A DNA stretch of 64,000 bases from Hypomesus transpacificus (taxonomy: Eukaryota > Chordata > Actinopteri > Osmeriformes > Osmeridae), in the NCBI RefSeq assembly GCF_021917145.1, contig NC_061061.1, forward strand, positions 2,923,390-2,987,389, given 5' to 3'. Each line of letters opens with the position of its first letter. Within the stretch, counting starts at the first letter, position 1. This document shows, piece by piece, positions 46,930 to 56,900 of the stretch. The notes under the pieces are model-generated. The model was not told where the DNA came from, ran no database searches, and saw nothing but the letters and a program-made list of their open reading frames with translations. The position numbers and the translations under genes are program-made.

Positions 46930-47951
46930 ATTGTGATTTAGTATTTAGGACAGTCCAGCCCCGATTGCGTGGCTCCACCACCCGATCTACTGCGCAGGCT
47001 CCAAATGATGTCACCAGCGCAAGGTGGCAGCACCCGTATCCAGGATATTTTGGCTTCATTTTTGTACAGTGGGCGGAAGCAGAGACGCATCATCCATTCT
47101 TTTACAGTCATTGGTTTGGTCAAAGCCATGATTCTGGGTTTAGTTAACAAAACAATATTTTTTGCATCTTCCCTGATATAGCTAATACAGTGTGCTTGTT
47201 TGGCAGATGTGACCCTACGCTGACGCATTTGACATTGAAGCTTAAACTAGGCTTTAAGACTGCCAAATGTGTCTCTTAACATGAACGCTACATTTCAGGT
47301 TTTGACATATATGGCTTTCCATAGTTGCTACGCACACCTCCTGAAGGAGAGATTGCCACCCCACTACGAACAAGAACCCTGGGACCGTATGAGAGAAATG
47401 TGGAGTTGTGGTGCAAAACTAGGGAGGCGGAGGCCAACTACCGTTCAACAATTTATGAAACAGGAAATGCGCAGGGAAAATTAAACAGTTTTTATCCAAC
47501 CTTATCACAGTATTTCCCGAACTAGCACTGTAGTTCTGGCGCCACACTCTACCCAAAGTACAAGGGTTGGGTGGCCCAGGTCTTACCTAGTGTTTATATA
47601 CAAAAGATTATCCTGCGGGTGGTGTAAGCCCCGGGGCCTCTTGCTTAAAGCACGTAGCTTTCCCCTTGAGAACAAAAGCAAAAAGGTATTAACCCAAATT
47701 ATAACAGTTCCAAGCTTTGAATTTCAACTACACAATTTCGCAAAGCAGCACACAGCATACAGACCAAACCAAATAGCAGCCGCCAAGCTCCTGAGCTGGA
47801 CAACCGCTCAGGCAACACGAGTAACGACTCTTTTAGAAAGTTAACAATTTCTTTATCGCTGTTGATGTCTTCATTATCGTCTGGATAGTAAAACTCAGCT
47901 GACTCCTCGATATCGCTCATTTTGAAGATGACGTCAGAGGAAGCCAATAAT
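46930..47951. other. Unassigned repeat-like sequence between two G1 elements
   Basis: The part 46938-47160 (AGCGCAAGGTGGCAGCACCC .. TTTTGTACAGTGGGCGG) looks like an interspersed repeat, but I could not place it in a family. Short open frames (for example minus 47918-47699, starting MSDIEESAEFYYPDDNED) are too isolated to call. Confidence 0.4.
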
Positions 47952-48386
47952 AGGTGCGTTCGACATGGACTGACTTCATGCAGCGCTGCAGCCGGCTGCA
48001 GGTGTAACGGGTGTGAACCTGTGGAACTCACTCCTCAGGTATGTAATGGGCTACCCGCGTCAACGAATAGCTAGCTTTTCTTTAGCGTAGCTGGTAGTGG
48101 TCGCGCTTGGCAAGTCAGAGGTTGTGCGTTCGAGCCCAGCGAGTGGCGAACGACGCCTTTTAGTGACGGAGCGTGGCCACGTCCGTAACATACCGTCACA
48201 CAGGCGGCTGACTTGAATCAGTGAATTCTGGTTATACTTTTTGTCCGACTTGAGACCGCGCCGAGGCTAGGTCACTGTGACGTAGCCATCAAAGTATCGT
48301 GAGATCGATTCGAGAACTGCCGGCTGTGTAGCAGAGCACATTTTCTCAAGAGCAATTGCACGGGTTCTAATGACGACACAGCTATT
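47952..48386. mobile_element. Left half of a second, inverted G1 transposon, cut by a hAT-like insertion
   Basis: It begins with the same terminus AGGTGCGTTCGACATGGACT in inverted relation to the right end of the first copy. From about 48225 it is the reverse complement of 46500-46665. It stops at CAGCTATT (48379-48386), where a hAT-like element begins. Its continuation CAGCTATTCATGATTGGCC is found at 63415. A tRNA-like stretch (A box near 48084, GTTCGAGCCC near 48130) is inserted near its end. Confidence 0.75.
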
Positions 48387-51292
48387 CATGGGCGTCAGCA
48401 GCATTTTGAGAGGGGGGGGGACACATTTTGCCAGGGGGGTCTGGGGGTTTCTCCTCCAGAATTAAAAAAAAAAGATGTAGATGCAATTTCTATGGAGCTA
48501 GAAAGCTGACAAAAGTATCTGAATTTGAATATGAAAGATCTGAAATATTTGTGTGTCGAATTTCATAAAACTGAAATATTTTGTTGTTGAATATATCATA
48601 TCTGAATTATTTGTATGCCAAATTTCATAAAACTGAATTATTTTGATCCAAAAAAACAAACATATTTGTGTGTCGAATTTCATAAAACTGAAATATTTTG
48701 CTGTTGAATATATCACATCTGAATTATTTGTATGCCAAATTTCATAAAACTGAATTATTTTGATCCCAAAAAAACACATTTCTAAAATTCAGATTGCTGG
48801 AATTCAGATTCTTGAAATTCAGATTGCTGAAATTCAGATTGCGGAAATTCAAATTCAGACTGCGGAAATTCAGATTTTGCCTGAACTAGGCCAAAGGTGA
48901 AACAGCTTGCTTTCACAGGAAAAAGTAGACGATTTCAGAACGACCGAACTTTACCTCAGAACAAACTGAGTTGCTAGTTGGAGGAAGACCCAGATCACAC
49001 ATACGTATCTGGGTTAGCACACATACGTCTTGCCGACGTTGGCCCCATGTGTAGAAGATACGTCGGCAAGATGTGGTATGGAGATCGTTGGCATTTGATC
49101 GAAACTGACTCCAGACGATGTGTGGACGATGAATCAAATCACACCCGGCCGCACTACAGATATATTCTGATAGATAACTCCTTATATGCTGTTAAATACT
49201 AGGCAATGTCCGATCTCTCAGAAAGCAAATATTTCACTATCCATAACCGGAATGAAATGTCTCTTAGCAAATGAAGATAGCCTATAGGCTGAACATTGAC
49301 TTTGATAGGAATAAGGAGACAATGAAAAATATGCTTGACCATCCAAAATTGGTTATTAGCAATACAGTAGCTAGCTAGCGTGACTTGATTCAACCTGGGT
49401 TTTCTGTGTGGGTATTATAATTAAGAGACACAATTAAAGTTCATGATTTTATATCAAGCTGGATGTTGATGCCATCAAGCTCTTAAAAGAACTCCAACAC
49501 AGAAAAGAGAACAACGGAACATAAATATATAGGCTATAGCTTTGCCAGTTGATCCGCGTCTTCCATCGGTCTCCGTCGCCCTCCGACTCTGTCTCGACTC
49601 ACTTGGTAACTGCCGATTTTGGCAAAGGAGAAGACACAAGCTTTTACAAGTTTCATAAGCACTTGCTCCATACTCCTCCTCCAACGAGCAACTTAGCTTT
49701 TGTTCGGAGGTAAAATTTGGTCGTTCTGAAATCGTCTACTTTTCCCTGGAAAGCAAGCTGTTTCACCTTTGGCCTAGTTCAGACAAAATCTGAAATTCCG
49801 CAATCTGAATTTCAGCAATCTGAATTTCAAGAATCTGAATTTCAAGAATCTGAATTCCTGCAATCTGAATTTTGGCAATTTGTATTTTTGGATCAAAATA
49901 ATTCAGTTTTATTAAAATCGGCATACAAATAATTCAGATATGATATAGCCTATTCAACAGCAAAATATTTCAGTTTTATGAAATTCGACACACAAATATT
50001 TTAGATCTTTCATATTCAAATTCAGATACTTTTGTCAGCTTTCTAGCTCCATTAATTTCCCGCATTCTGGTGCATTTACCACAACTATTTACCATAGTTG
50101 TTATACATATACTTAGGGGCTGGACATAAATATATTTTGAAAATTAAACTTCCCAATAAGCAATGGGACATCTTCAACTACCTGTCACCTTTCAGCACTC
50201 ACCTCAGCAACAGAGCTGTCTCCACTGCCCCTGCATGCTGCCTCTGACTCACTCAATCTCAACCACCTATAGGCTATATCAGGAGACATGGAGATGCATT
50301 GAGCATTCTTTCATATTTATAATTGAAATAAGCTTAATGTAGATTGTTCATATGAAGATTTCTTAGATGTAAATCATGTTCAGCATATCAAATTCACAAT
50401 AGGTATAGGTTTAGAAGGCTAATAATTATGTAGGCTACATAAAAAATTAGCATCTCCCTAAGCCATGACTGGCCAGTTCAGAAATGGTCAAATGTGTGTT
50501 CGAACCTGTAGTCTTTTCCTTCACAGACTAACTTGTAGCAATGACATTGTGCAAATTGCCACAATTACAAGTTGAGCAACCCTGCTTAATTTGGAAGACA
50601 ATTCTGAAATAAAGGTTTTTTTCTTCTTTTCAGTCGTTAGAAAAACTAGCATGTTAGTAAGGTTTACTCCAGATTAGCTCACAGTTGTTTTGGCAATAAA
50701 AAAAACACACCAGCAATTTCTTTTGTAGCTACTTGGAAGAAACATCCTTGTCATCTCTTTCTGCTGAAACAGTCTAGCAGAGGTCTGAACACGGCCAAAA
50801 CCACAACATATTTTAGACCCAATTTAAGAAATAAACAACTGCTGTTCCACTTCTAATGGGTAAATAAAGTATGGTATTGCCTAGCGGTAGATGTAGGTAA
50901 AGAGCTTGCTTATCTAGCTAGCAAACATAATGTTTGCAGAAGGATCTTTGTGACTGAATTAATGCTATTATAGTCAGAGAATGTCTCATAAGGGTGCTTT
51001 GGCCACTGGAGGGAAAACTTGGGAAACTGACTTACTTTCCTCTTCCTCGAAAAAAACCTCCTTATGTCCATCTCGTCTGTGGGACAGTCATTTCTGAAGT
51101 GCTAGCTGCAAGCGCCATGCGTCGATCAAAGAGTATGGGAGTTGAATCTGCGTGCGTGATGCTGTTTGTCTAGAAAACACGGATTGGAATTCTATTGCTA
51201 TGGGTATTCTCCCTACTGATAAAGTGGAACGGATTTGATTGTGAAGCAATGGAAAGATCGCTGGACTACTAGACAAGTCAGTCAAGTCAAAC
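48387..51292 (+). mobile_element. hAT-like non-autonomous element H1, copy 1 (3'-truncated, contains a foldback insertion)
   Basis: It starts CATGGGCGTCAGCAGC, like copy 2 at 60840, after the target sequence CAGCTATT. The sequence 50054-51292 aligns along its length with copy 2. Homology stops at GACAAGTCA near 51290, so about 100 terminal bases present in copy 2 are missing. A 1.56-kb foldback element sits inside at 48491-50053. No transposase is coded. Relative to copy 2 it lacks about 250 bases near 50520. Confidence 0.75.
48491..50053. mobile_element. Foldback element with long inverted repeat arms
   Basis: The left arm starts TATGGAGCTAGAAAGCTGAC and runs to about 48990. The right arm, about 49670-50053, is its reverse complement and ends in TAGCTCCATT. 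The insertion is flanked by AATTTC (48485-48490 and 50054-50059). The uninterrupted site GCAATTTCCCGC occurs in the other H1 copy at about 60948. The arms contain a tandem ATTTGTGTGTCGAATTTCAT unit of about 115 bases and short TTCAGATTGC(T/G)GAAA repeats. No protein is coded. Confidence 0.8.
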
Positions 51293-52240
51293 TAATAAAA
51301 ACTAAAATGACAGCTTGACACAAAGACTAGACTAAAACTACAATTAAAACAGGCTGACAAAAAACAACACTAGATGTAGTTATACTAATACGAATAAGGA
51401 TGAAAACAACCCGTCCCCCGTTGTCTCCAACTTGTAACAGAAACTATAACAGTAACAATATACTGCAACGGAAACTATGGCAGTAACAATATACAGTAAT
51501 AGGTTTACTTTATTTGTTACATCAAGATGTAACATCTAGATGGGGCAATGTGAACATATACGCTATAATTTCAATTTAAAAGTTACATGTGATACACACA
51601 TAGGCAAACACACACAGAATGTAAATACACACATGCTTACCTTTAACAATTCAAGAAATGACTAAACAAGAATGTTTTTAACCTCATTTTAAATGTCGAA
51701 ACAGTATCAGCCTCCTTAATTGAGACAGGTAATTTGTTCCAGAGAGGAGGTGCTCTACATAGTATGTTGGACTCCAACAGACTTACGAATGACTTTGAAA
51801 ACATTCCAAATGGTAAAAAGGCACACCCTGTTTCCAAAGTGTTAAGCCATTGAGAAGCACTCATATATACACAGTTGTATTCTGACTGGGCCTTACCTAG
51901 GAAAAGACCTGCTGGCCATGTTTCAGTTCCAATGTGAACTCCTCCTCACCAAATGATGTCCGGCTGCATCAATATTTGACCCCTCAATCATGTTGGTTGA
52001 GATATGGCATCTTGGACACTATCAAACTATTATTATTGGTCCAATAGCTCTCTCTGTGCCACCTAGAACAGAGGCTTTACACCAACACCGTAAGTTGGTT
52101 GGGGCCCAAATCAAACATCAGTTTCACTGTACTGGTTTATCATTATCATTCAGTGGGATGAAATTGAAATACATTTGTAGAGCAGATGTTTCAACCTGTT
52201 GATACAGTTAAAAATGTAATAATCTTGGTACTTAACGTTG
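51293..52240. other. Spacer with LINE fragment
   Basis: Apart from the LINE fragment listed at 51640-51865, no exon or RNA gene was recognised. Confidence 0.45.
51640..51865 (-). mobile_element. LINE ORF2 C-terminal fragment
   Basis: The minus strand translates to RAPPLWNKLPVSIKEADT and STFKMRLKTFLFSHF. These match the (A)P.LWN.LP.SI and FK..LKTFLF motifs at the ends of L2/CR1-type reverse transcriptases. It is a short remnant with no upstream part. Confidence 0.65.
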
Positions 52241-52248
52241 TTTTTTCC

Positions 52249-53065
52249 CCTATATAAACCCTTTATCTGCTTCAGACAGTGGCTCAGACAGTTGACTCAA
52301 ACAGTAATCGAGCAGTGCTTTGACTCGTGCAGTTGAAGGAGAGGTGCAGTGTTTGCTGGAGATCAAAAACGGTTAGTTCCATGTACCGTCAACACAGTGA
52401 TTAACCATTGTCAACTCACAGAATATAAATGATTTGAGGGAGATTAACGGGGGCAAAACCGTGTTTTCAGATCATGGACAGTGTGTGCTTGTGCAGACAG
52501 TGTCCCCGCTATGGGCCCAGTATAGAGGGGACACAGGTGTGTTCCATCAGCAATCAAGGATGTTCCACCTACCTGCCACCTTGCAACTGCAATAAAAATC
52601 CAGGAGGACTCCAGTCAGGGAAGACAAGGAGAGTGAAAGAGGTGGCTTTGACAGAATAGTATATGTATATTTTATATACATTCTACAAGCTACACAAAGT
52701 AAGTATCCGTGGGGTTGATGTTCCTTGTAATGTTTCGAATCATGGAGTTCACCTGCTTGAACAATTCCTCTTTCTCTGGTATCCTGGCTCAGTCTGTGTA
52801 AAGGGTTTGAATGAAGAGAAATGTTGCGGTTGAGGTCTTATCTCGCCTGCCTTGGCCAGTCAATAGTGTTTGATTGCACCTAATATTCTGCAGACAGGAG
52901 GGTTAAACCTGTGGCAAAATATATAGAAAAACCATAGCAGTAAGTGTCTGTAACTTGCATCCATTTTAGAAAGGAACTTGAATGTGGATATGTAGGCTAC
53001 TATATTCATTTTAATTCTGAATTTGTTTTTTATTGCACTAAATTCAATGATGCCCTATGAATAAA
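52249..53065 (+). CDS. Possible small Cys-rich protein gene (61 residues)
   Basis: A TATA-like CTATATAAACCC at 52249-52260 is followed by a possible non-coding exon ending AAAAACG|GTTAGT near 52371. A TTTTCAG acceptor at 52470 precedes exon 2, which carries an ATG at 52474 and a stop at 52657-52659. AATAAA lies at 53060-53065. The product starts MDSVCLCRQCPRYGP and has seven cysteines in 61 residues (C5, C7, C10, C23, C30, C37, C39) and a basic end. There is no signal peptide and no family I recognise. The ordering TATA-exon-intron-ATG-polyA supports a transcript, but the frame could still be chance. It might also be an upstream exon set of the FCGBP-like gene. Confidence 0.35.
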
Positions 53066-53241
53066 GGAATGCAAGTCTCAATTAGGGGAAATTCCATGCA
53101 AGGGTGTTAATTATCAACATGGATCATCACTGTTGTAGTAGAATGCATCCTACTGTAAATGTGCTCCATAATCTTTGGTGTCTCTAGAAGGGCTTTTCCA
53201 TCTTGTCAACATTCAGGTGTAAAGGCAGATTTTGACACTCC

Positions 53242-53765
53242 CTAAAGGCCGATTTATACTTCTGCGTTTTTACGCACACGGGAAACGCCCTCTCTGTGCC
53301 CTCTCCGAGCCCCTCTCCGAGCTTTGCGTGCACCTCCTGATTTTCCTGACTGTCCGTCCGTCATTTTACGGATACCCCTTGGCTGTGATTGGTCCGTATT
53401 AAGAACCGCTTGCGTCAGGGGTGGGGGCGGGGTTGCCGTGACCAACAAGAGAACAGAATCCTTTGACCGCCATTGTTGTAGGTTTTTACAACTCTTATTT
53501 CAGCTAAACAGTACATGTAAATCAGCATCTGAATTAAAATGTGACGAGAGATGGGCAGTGTAGTTGCTGAAAATGTGCTTATTTTATTGATGAAACGGCT
53601 CATTTGTAAATTTGCTCTGACCTTTCGATAACCTAGCTAGCATTGCAGTGCAGCGCCATCTACTGTTCTGGCGGTGAATTGCTTTCAGCACGCAGAGCCG
53701 TCAGAAGTATAAATTCAACCTGTCTGTCCGTTAACGGAGACGCAGAAGTATAAATCGGCCTTTAG
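53242..53765. mobile_element. MITE with perfect 25-bp terminal inverted repeats
   Basis: The left end CTAAAGGCCGATTTATACTT (CTGCG) at 53242-53266 is the exact reverse complement of 53741-53765. The element is 524 bases with no coding sequence. It ends 215 bases upstream of the FCGBP-like ATG. Confidence 0.85.
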
Positions 53766-53980
53766 TTGTTTGGGAGCGTCTGTTTACTGTGCTAAACACC
53801 CGCTCAGTGACTAAGTGGCTCTTATTGGCTGTTAACTTGAACATGACACTATTTAAGCAGTAAATGTGTTCCGTTACCTTACGCTCCCCTCCAGGGATGC
53901 TTGTTTCAGTGACTTGTCAAAGTTGTGTAATTATGAACCTTGTGGGTATCCTGAGTAAAATAAATACTGTGTTTGCAGCC

Positions 53981-56900
53981 ATGGGGACCCAGTTATTGCT
54001 GAGTTTTGTTTCTCTACTAGTCTCTGGTAAGTGTTCATTTTTCAATTTTTCTGGTTTGAAACTGAATTGGGTTTGAAACTGGGTTATGGCACTGAAACTG
54101 CAGTAAAACAAGTTAATCAGCATTTGAGTGACACGGCAGGAAGGCAGGGAATTTGCAATGTCCTTCATGGAGAACTACAAGCCCAGCTACGCTGGCGCTC
54201 GTTTCTAGCGACAGATATATGCCCTGCAGGCCGACACCAGCGTGACCGTGAAGGTGTCCAGTTTGAACTTTGTGAAACAGCAGAAGCTGGGGGCCGAAGA
54301 GGCGGTCACCGTTACCCTCCCTGACGGGGTGGAGATGGGCGGAACTGAGATGTCCTCCAAGACGGTCCAGATTTGAGTCCTCCGCAGACGTAATGGTGGC
54401 TGCCTTCAACTACAAGCTCTACACTGCCGACACCAGTGTGATCTATCCCGTGAGCGAATGGGGCACAGACTACTACATTTTCACCCCGTCCGCCACGCCC
54501 TTGGGCACCTTCAAGGAGTTCTCCATAAGCAGTCCTCCTGCCCTACCAGAGCATCCAGATCCAGTCGACCTCTGAGCTGACGGGCACCAGAGTGTCCTCC
54601 CAGCTCCCTGTGGCCGTCATCATCCAGGCCACCCTCGTCACTGTGCGAAAGGGGAGCAAGGTCGACGTCGTCGTCTCACTGGGCCAGGGGAAGGCTAAGG
54701 AGTTTGGCAGCCAGACGCCATGACCATCCAGGTCGACCATGGCGTTCAGGTGCTGCTGCTCTTCAACAGGGTCACGCTGAACAATGGCCATATACGACCC
54801 CTTCCTGATCGCGTTGCCCTCCCAGCACTTCTGCTCCTCCTACTTCCTGGAAGGCCAGGAGAGCTTTGAGAACAAAGCCTTGCTGGTGGTGCAGACCAAT
54901 GAGCTTGCCACTGCGCTTTGACGGCAAACCCCCTGCCCAACACTGTCCAGTGGACGAGTATCTCAGCCAGCGAGTTCTCCTGGGCAGAGATTGCCTACCC
55001 TCAGGGGTACCCCGACAACAGACACACGATGACCCTTGGCTCTCCGTTTGCCCTCTACAGCATGGGGGTCAGTTACATGAATGGCTATGGTTCTCCTGCC
55101 CTCTGCCGCCAGGCAGGTAAATGACGCAAAGATTGCTGCATCAGAAGTGTTTCTATAGAGGAGGGAGCAAGTCTATCACAGTAGACTTGTTGATGGATAC
55201 CTTTTTAAAGACCGTGTGTCTTCAACCAATGTACTGAACTAGTTAACGGGTGTGGCTACAAAGGGTATAATCTGTTTTATTTTATTTCAGGTGGTTTGTC
55301 TTTCCCCAAGTCCTGCAGCGATCTGACCTGCAAGGCAGACGAGGTGTGCGAGACGAGGCAGGAGATGCCCACCTGCAGCAAGAAACCAGCCGAGGCCAGC
55401 ACCTGTTGGGCCATGGGGGATCCCCACTACCGCACCTTTGACGGCCGATTCTATGACTTCATGGGCACGTGCACGTACGTCTTTGCCAAGAGATGTGCGG
55501 TGGAAGACGTGCTGCCAGACTTCGAGGTCCTGTCCCAGAATGAGAACAGGGGCAGTCTCAGGGTGTCGTATGTGGGCGTGGTTACGGTGAAGGTTTACGG
55601 CCTCACCATCACAGTGATGCGGACTGAGACTGGCCGTGTCAGGGTAAGATGCTCCTTGGTGATCCACGCTGAGGCTGTGCCATTTACCGTTTCTATTTAA
55701 ACAAAGCCTAAAGATTATTATTATTATTATATATTTTAAGTCTCCCAACCCTGATTTGTAATACGATGAACATGGTGCTAATTGCATTAATGCTGAGCTC
55801 TTTTGTCTACAATTCTGTGATCAGATTGACTATGTTCTGTGGAATCTGCCCGTGGTTCTGAACGAGGGAAAGGTGGTCCTGTCCCAGATGGGTCGCTTTG
55901 CGGTCATTCAGACCGACTTTGGCCTGACCGTGAAGTATGACTGGGAACATCATCTTGTGGTTTCCCTGCCCGCCAGCTACGCTGGCAAGACCTGCGGCCT
56001 GTGCGGCAACTTCAACGGGAACCCCAACGACGACTACTCCACGCCATTGGGCACGCAGGCGCGTGGGGTGCCGGCGTTCGGGAGCAGCTGGAAGGTTGCA
56101 GGCCTGGTGAAGGACGCGCTGTGCACAGACGAGTGCGTGGGAGGCTGCGATCGCTGTGAGAGCAACCAGATGAAGCTAATTGAGGGCGAGCTGTACTGCA
56201 GTCTGATCGGCCTAGTGGCCAAAGGCCCATTTAGCAGCTGCAATTCTGTCGTCCCCCCACAAGCCTACCTGGACAACTGCAAGTTTGACTTGTGTATGGG
56301 AGGAGGCCTCAGGACCTTCCTATGTCGGGCTCTCGAGACCTACACCGAGGCCTGCCAGAAGGCTGGCGTCCAGGTCCAGGACTGGAGAGCCCTCGCACGT
56401 TGTCGTGAGTAACCTTTCATTCATGAAACCGGGAGTTGTTCATCGACTGTTGCCTGTACTGACTGCCTTGTCTCATCCTGTCCCTATAGCTTCCCAGTGC
56501 CCAGCCAACAGCCACTATGAACTGTGTGGGAGCCCCTGTCCTGCCACCTGTGCCGACCCCACTGCCCCAATGAAATGCAAAGGTCCATGTGTGGAGGCTT
56601 GCACCTGTAACAGGGGCTTTGTCCTGAGCGGAGGGCAGTGTGTGCCCACTGCCAAATGTGGTTGCACCTACCTGGGTCGCAATGTTCCTCCCGGGGAGTC
56701 CTTCTGGGATGACCAGGCCTGCAAGAGACGCTGCCGCTGTGTGCCAGAGAGCGGGCGCGTGGAGTGCCAGGACGTGGGTTGTCGGGCGGGACAGCAGTGC
56801 CAGGTGGTGGATGGCATTCGAGACTGCTTCCCCGTCTCCTACAGCACCTGCCAAGCCAGAGGCGATCCCCACTACCAGTCCTTTGACCAGCAGCGGTTCA

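Noticed and set aside
47699-47918. Minus-strand acidic frame starting MSDIEESAEFYY
   Set aside because: It is isolated in repeat sequence and has no supported splice partner or known family. A captured exon cannot be excluded.
48084-48150. tRNA gene
   Set aside because: A- and B-box-like motifs are present, but I could not pair an acceptor stem. It lies inside a transposon, so it is treated as a tRNA-derived fragment.
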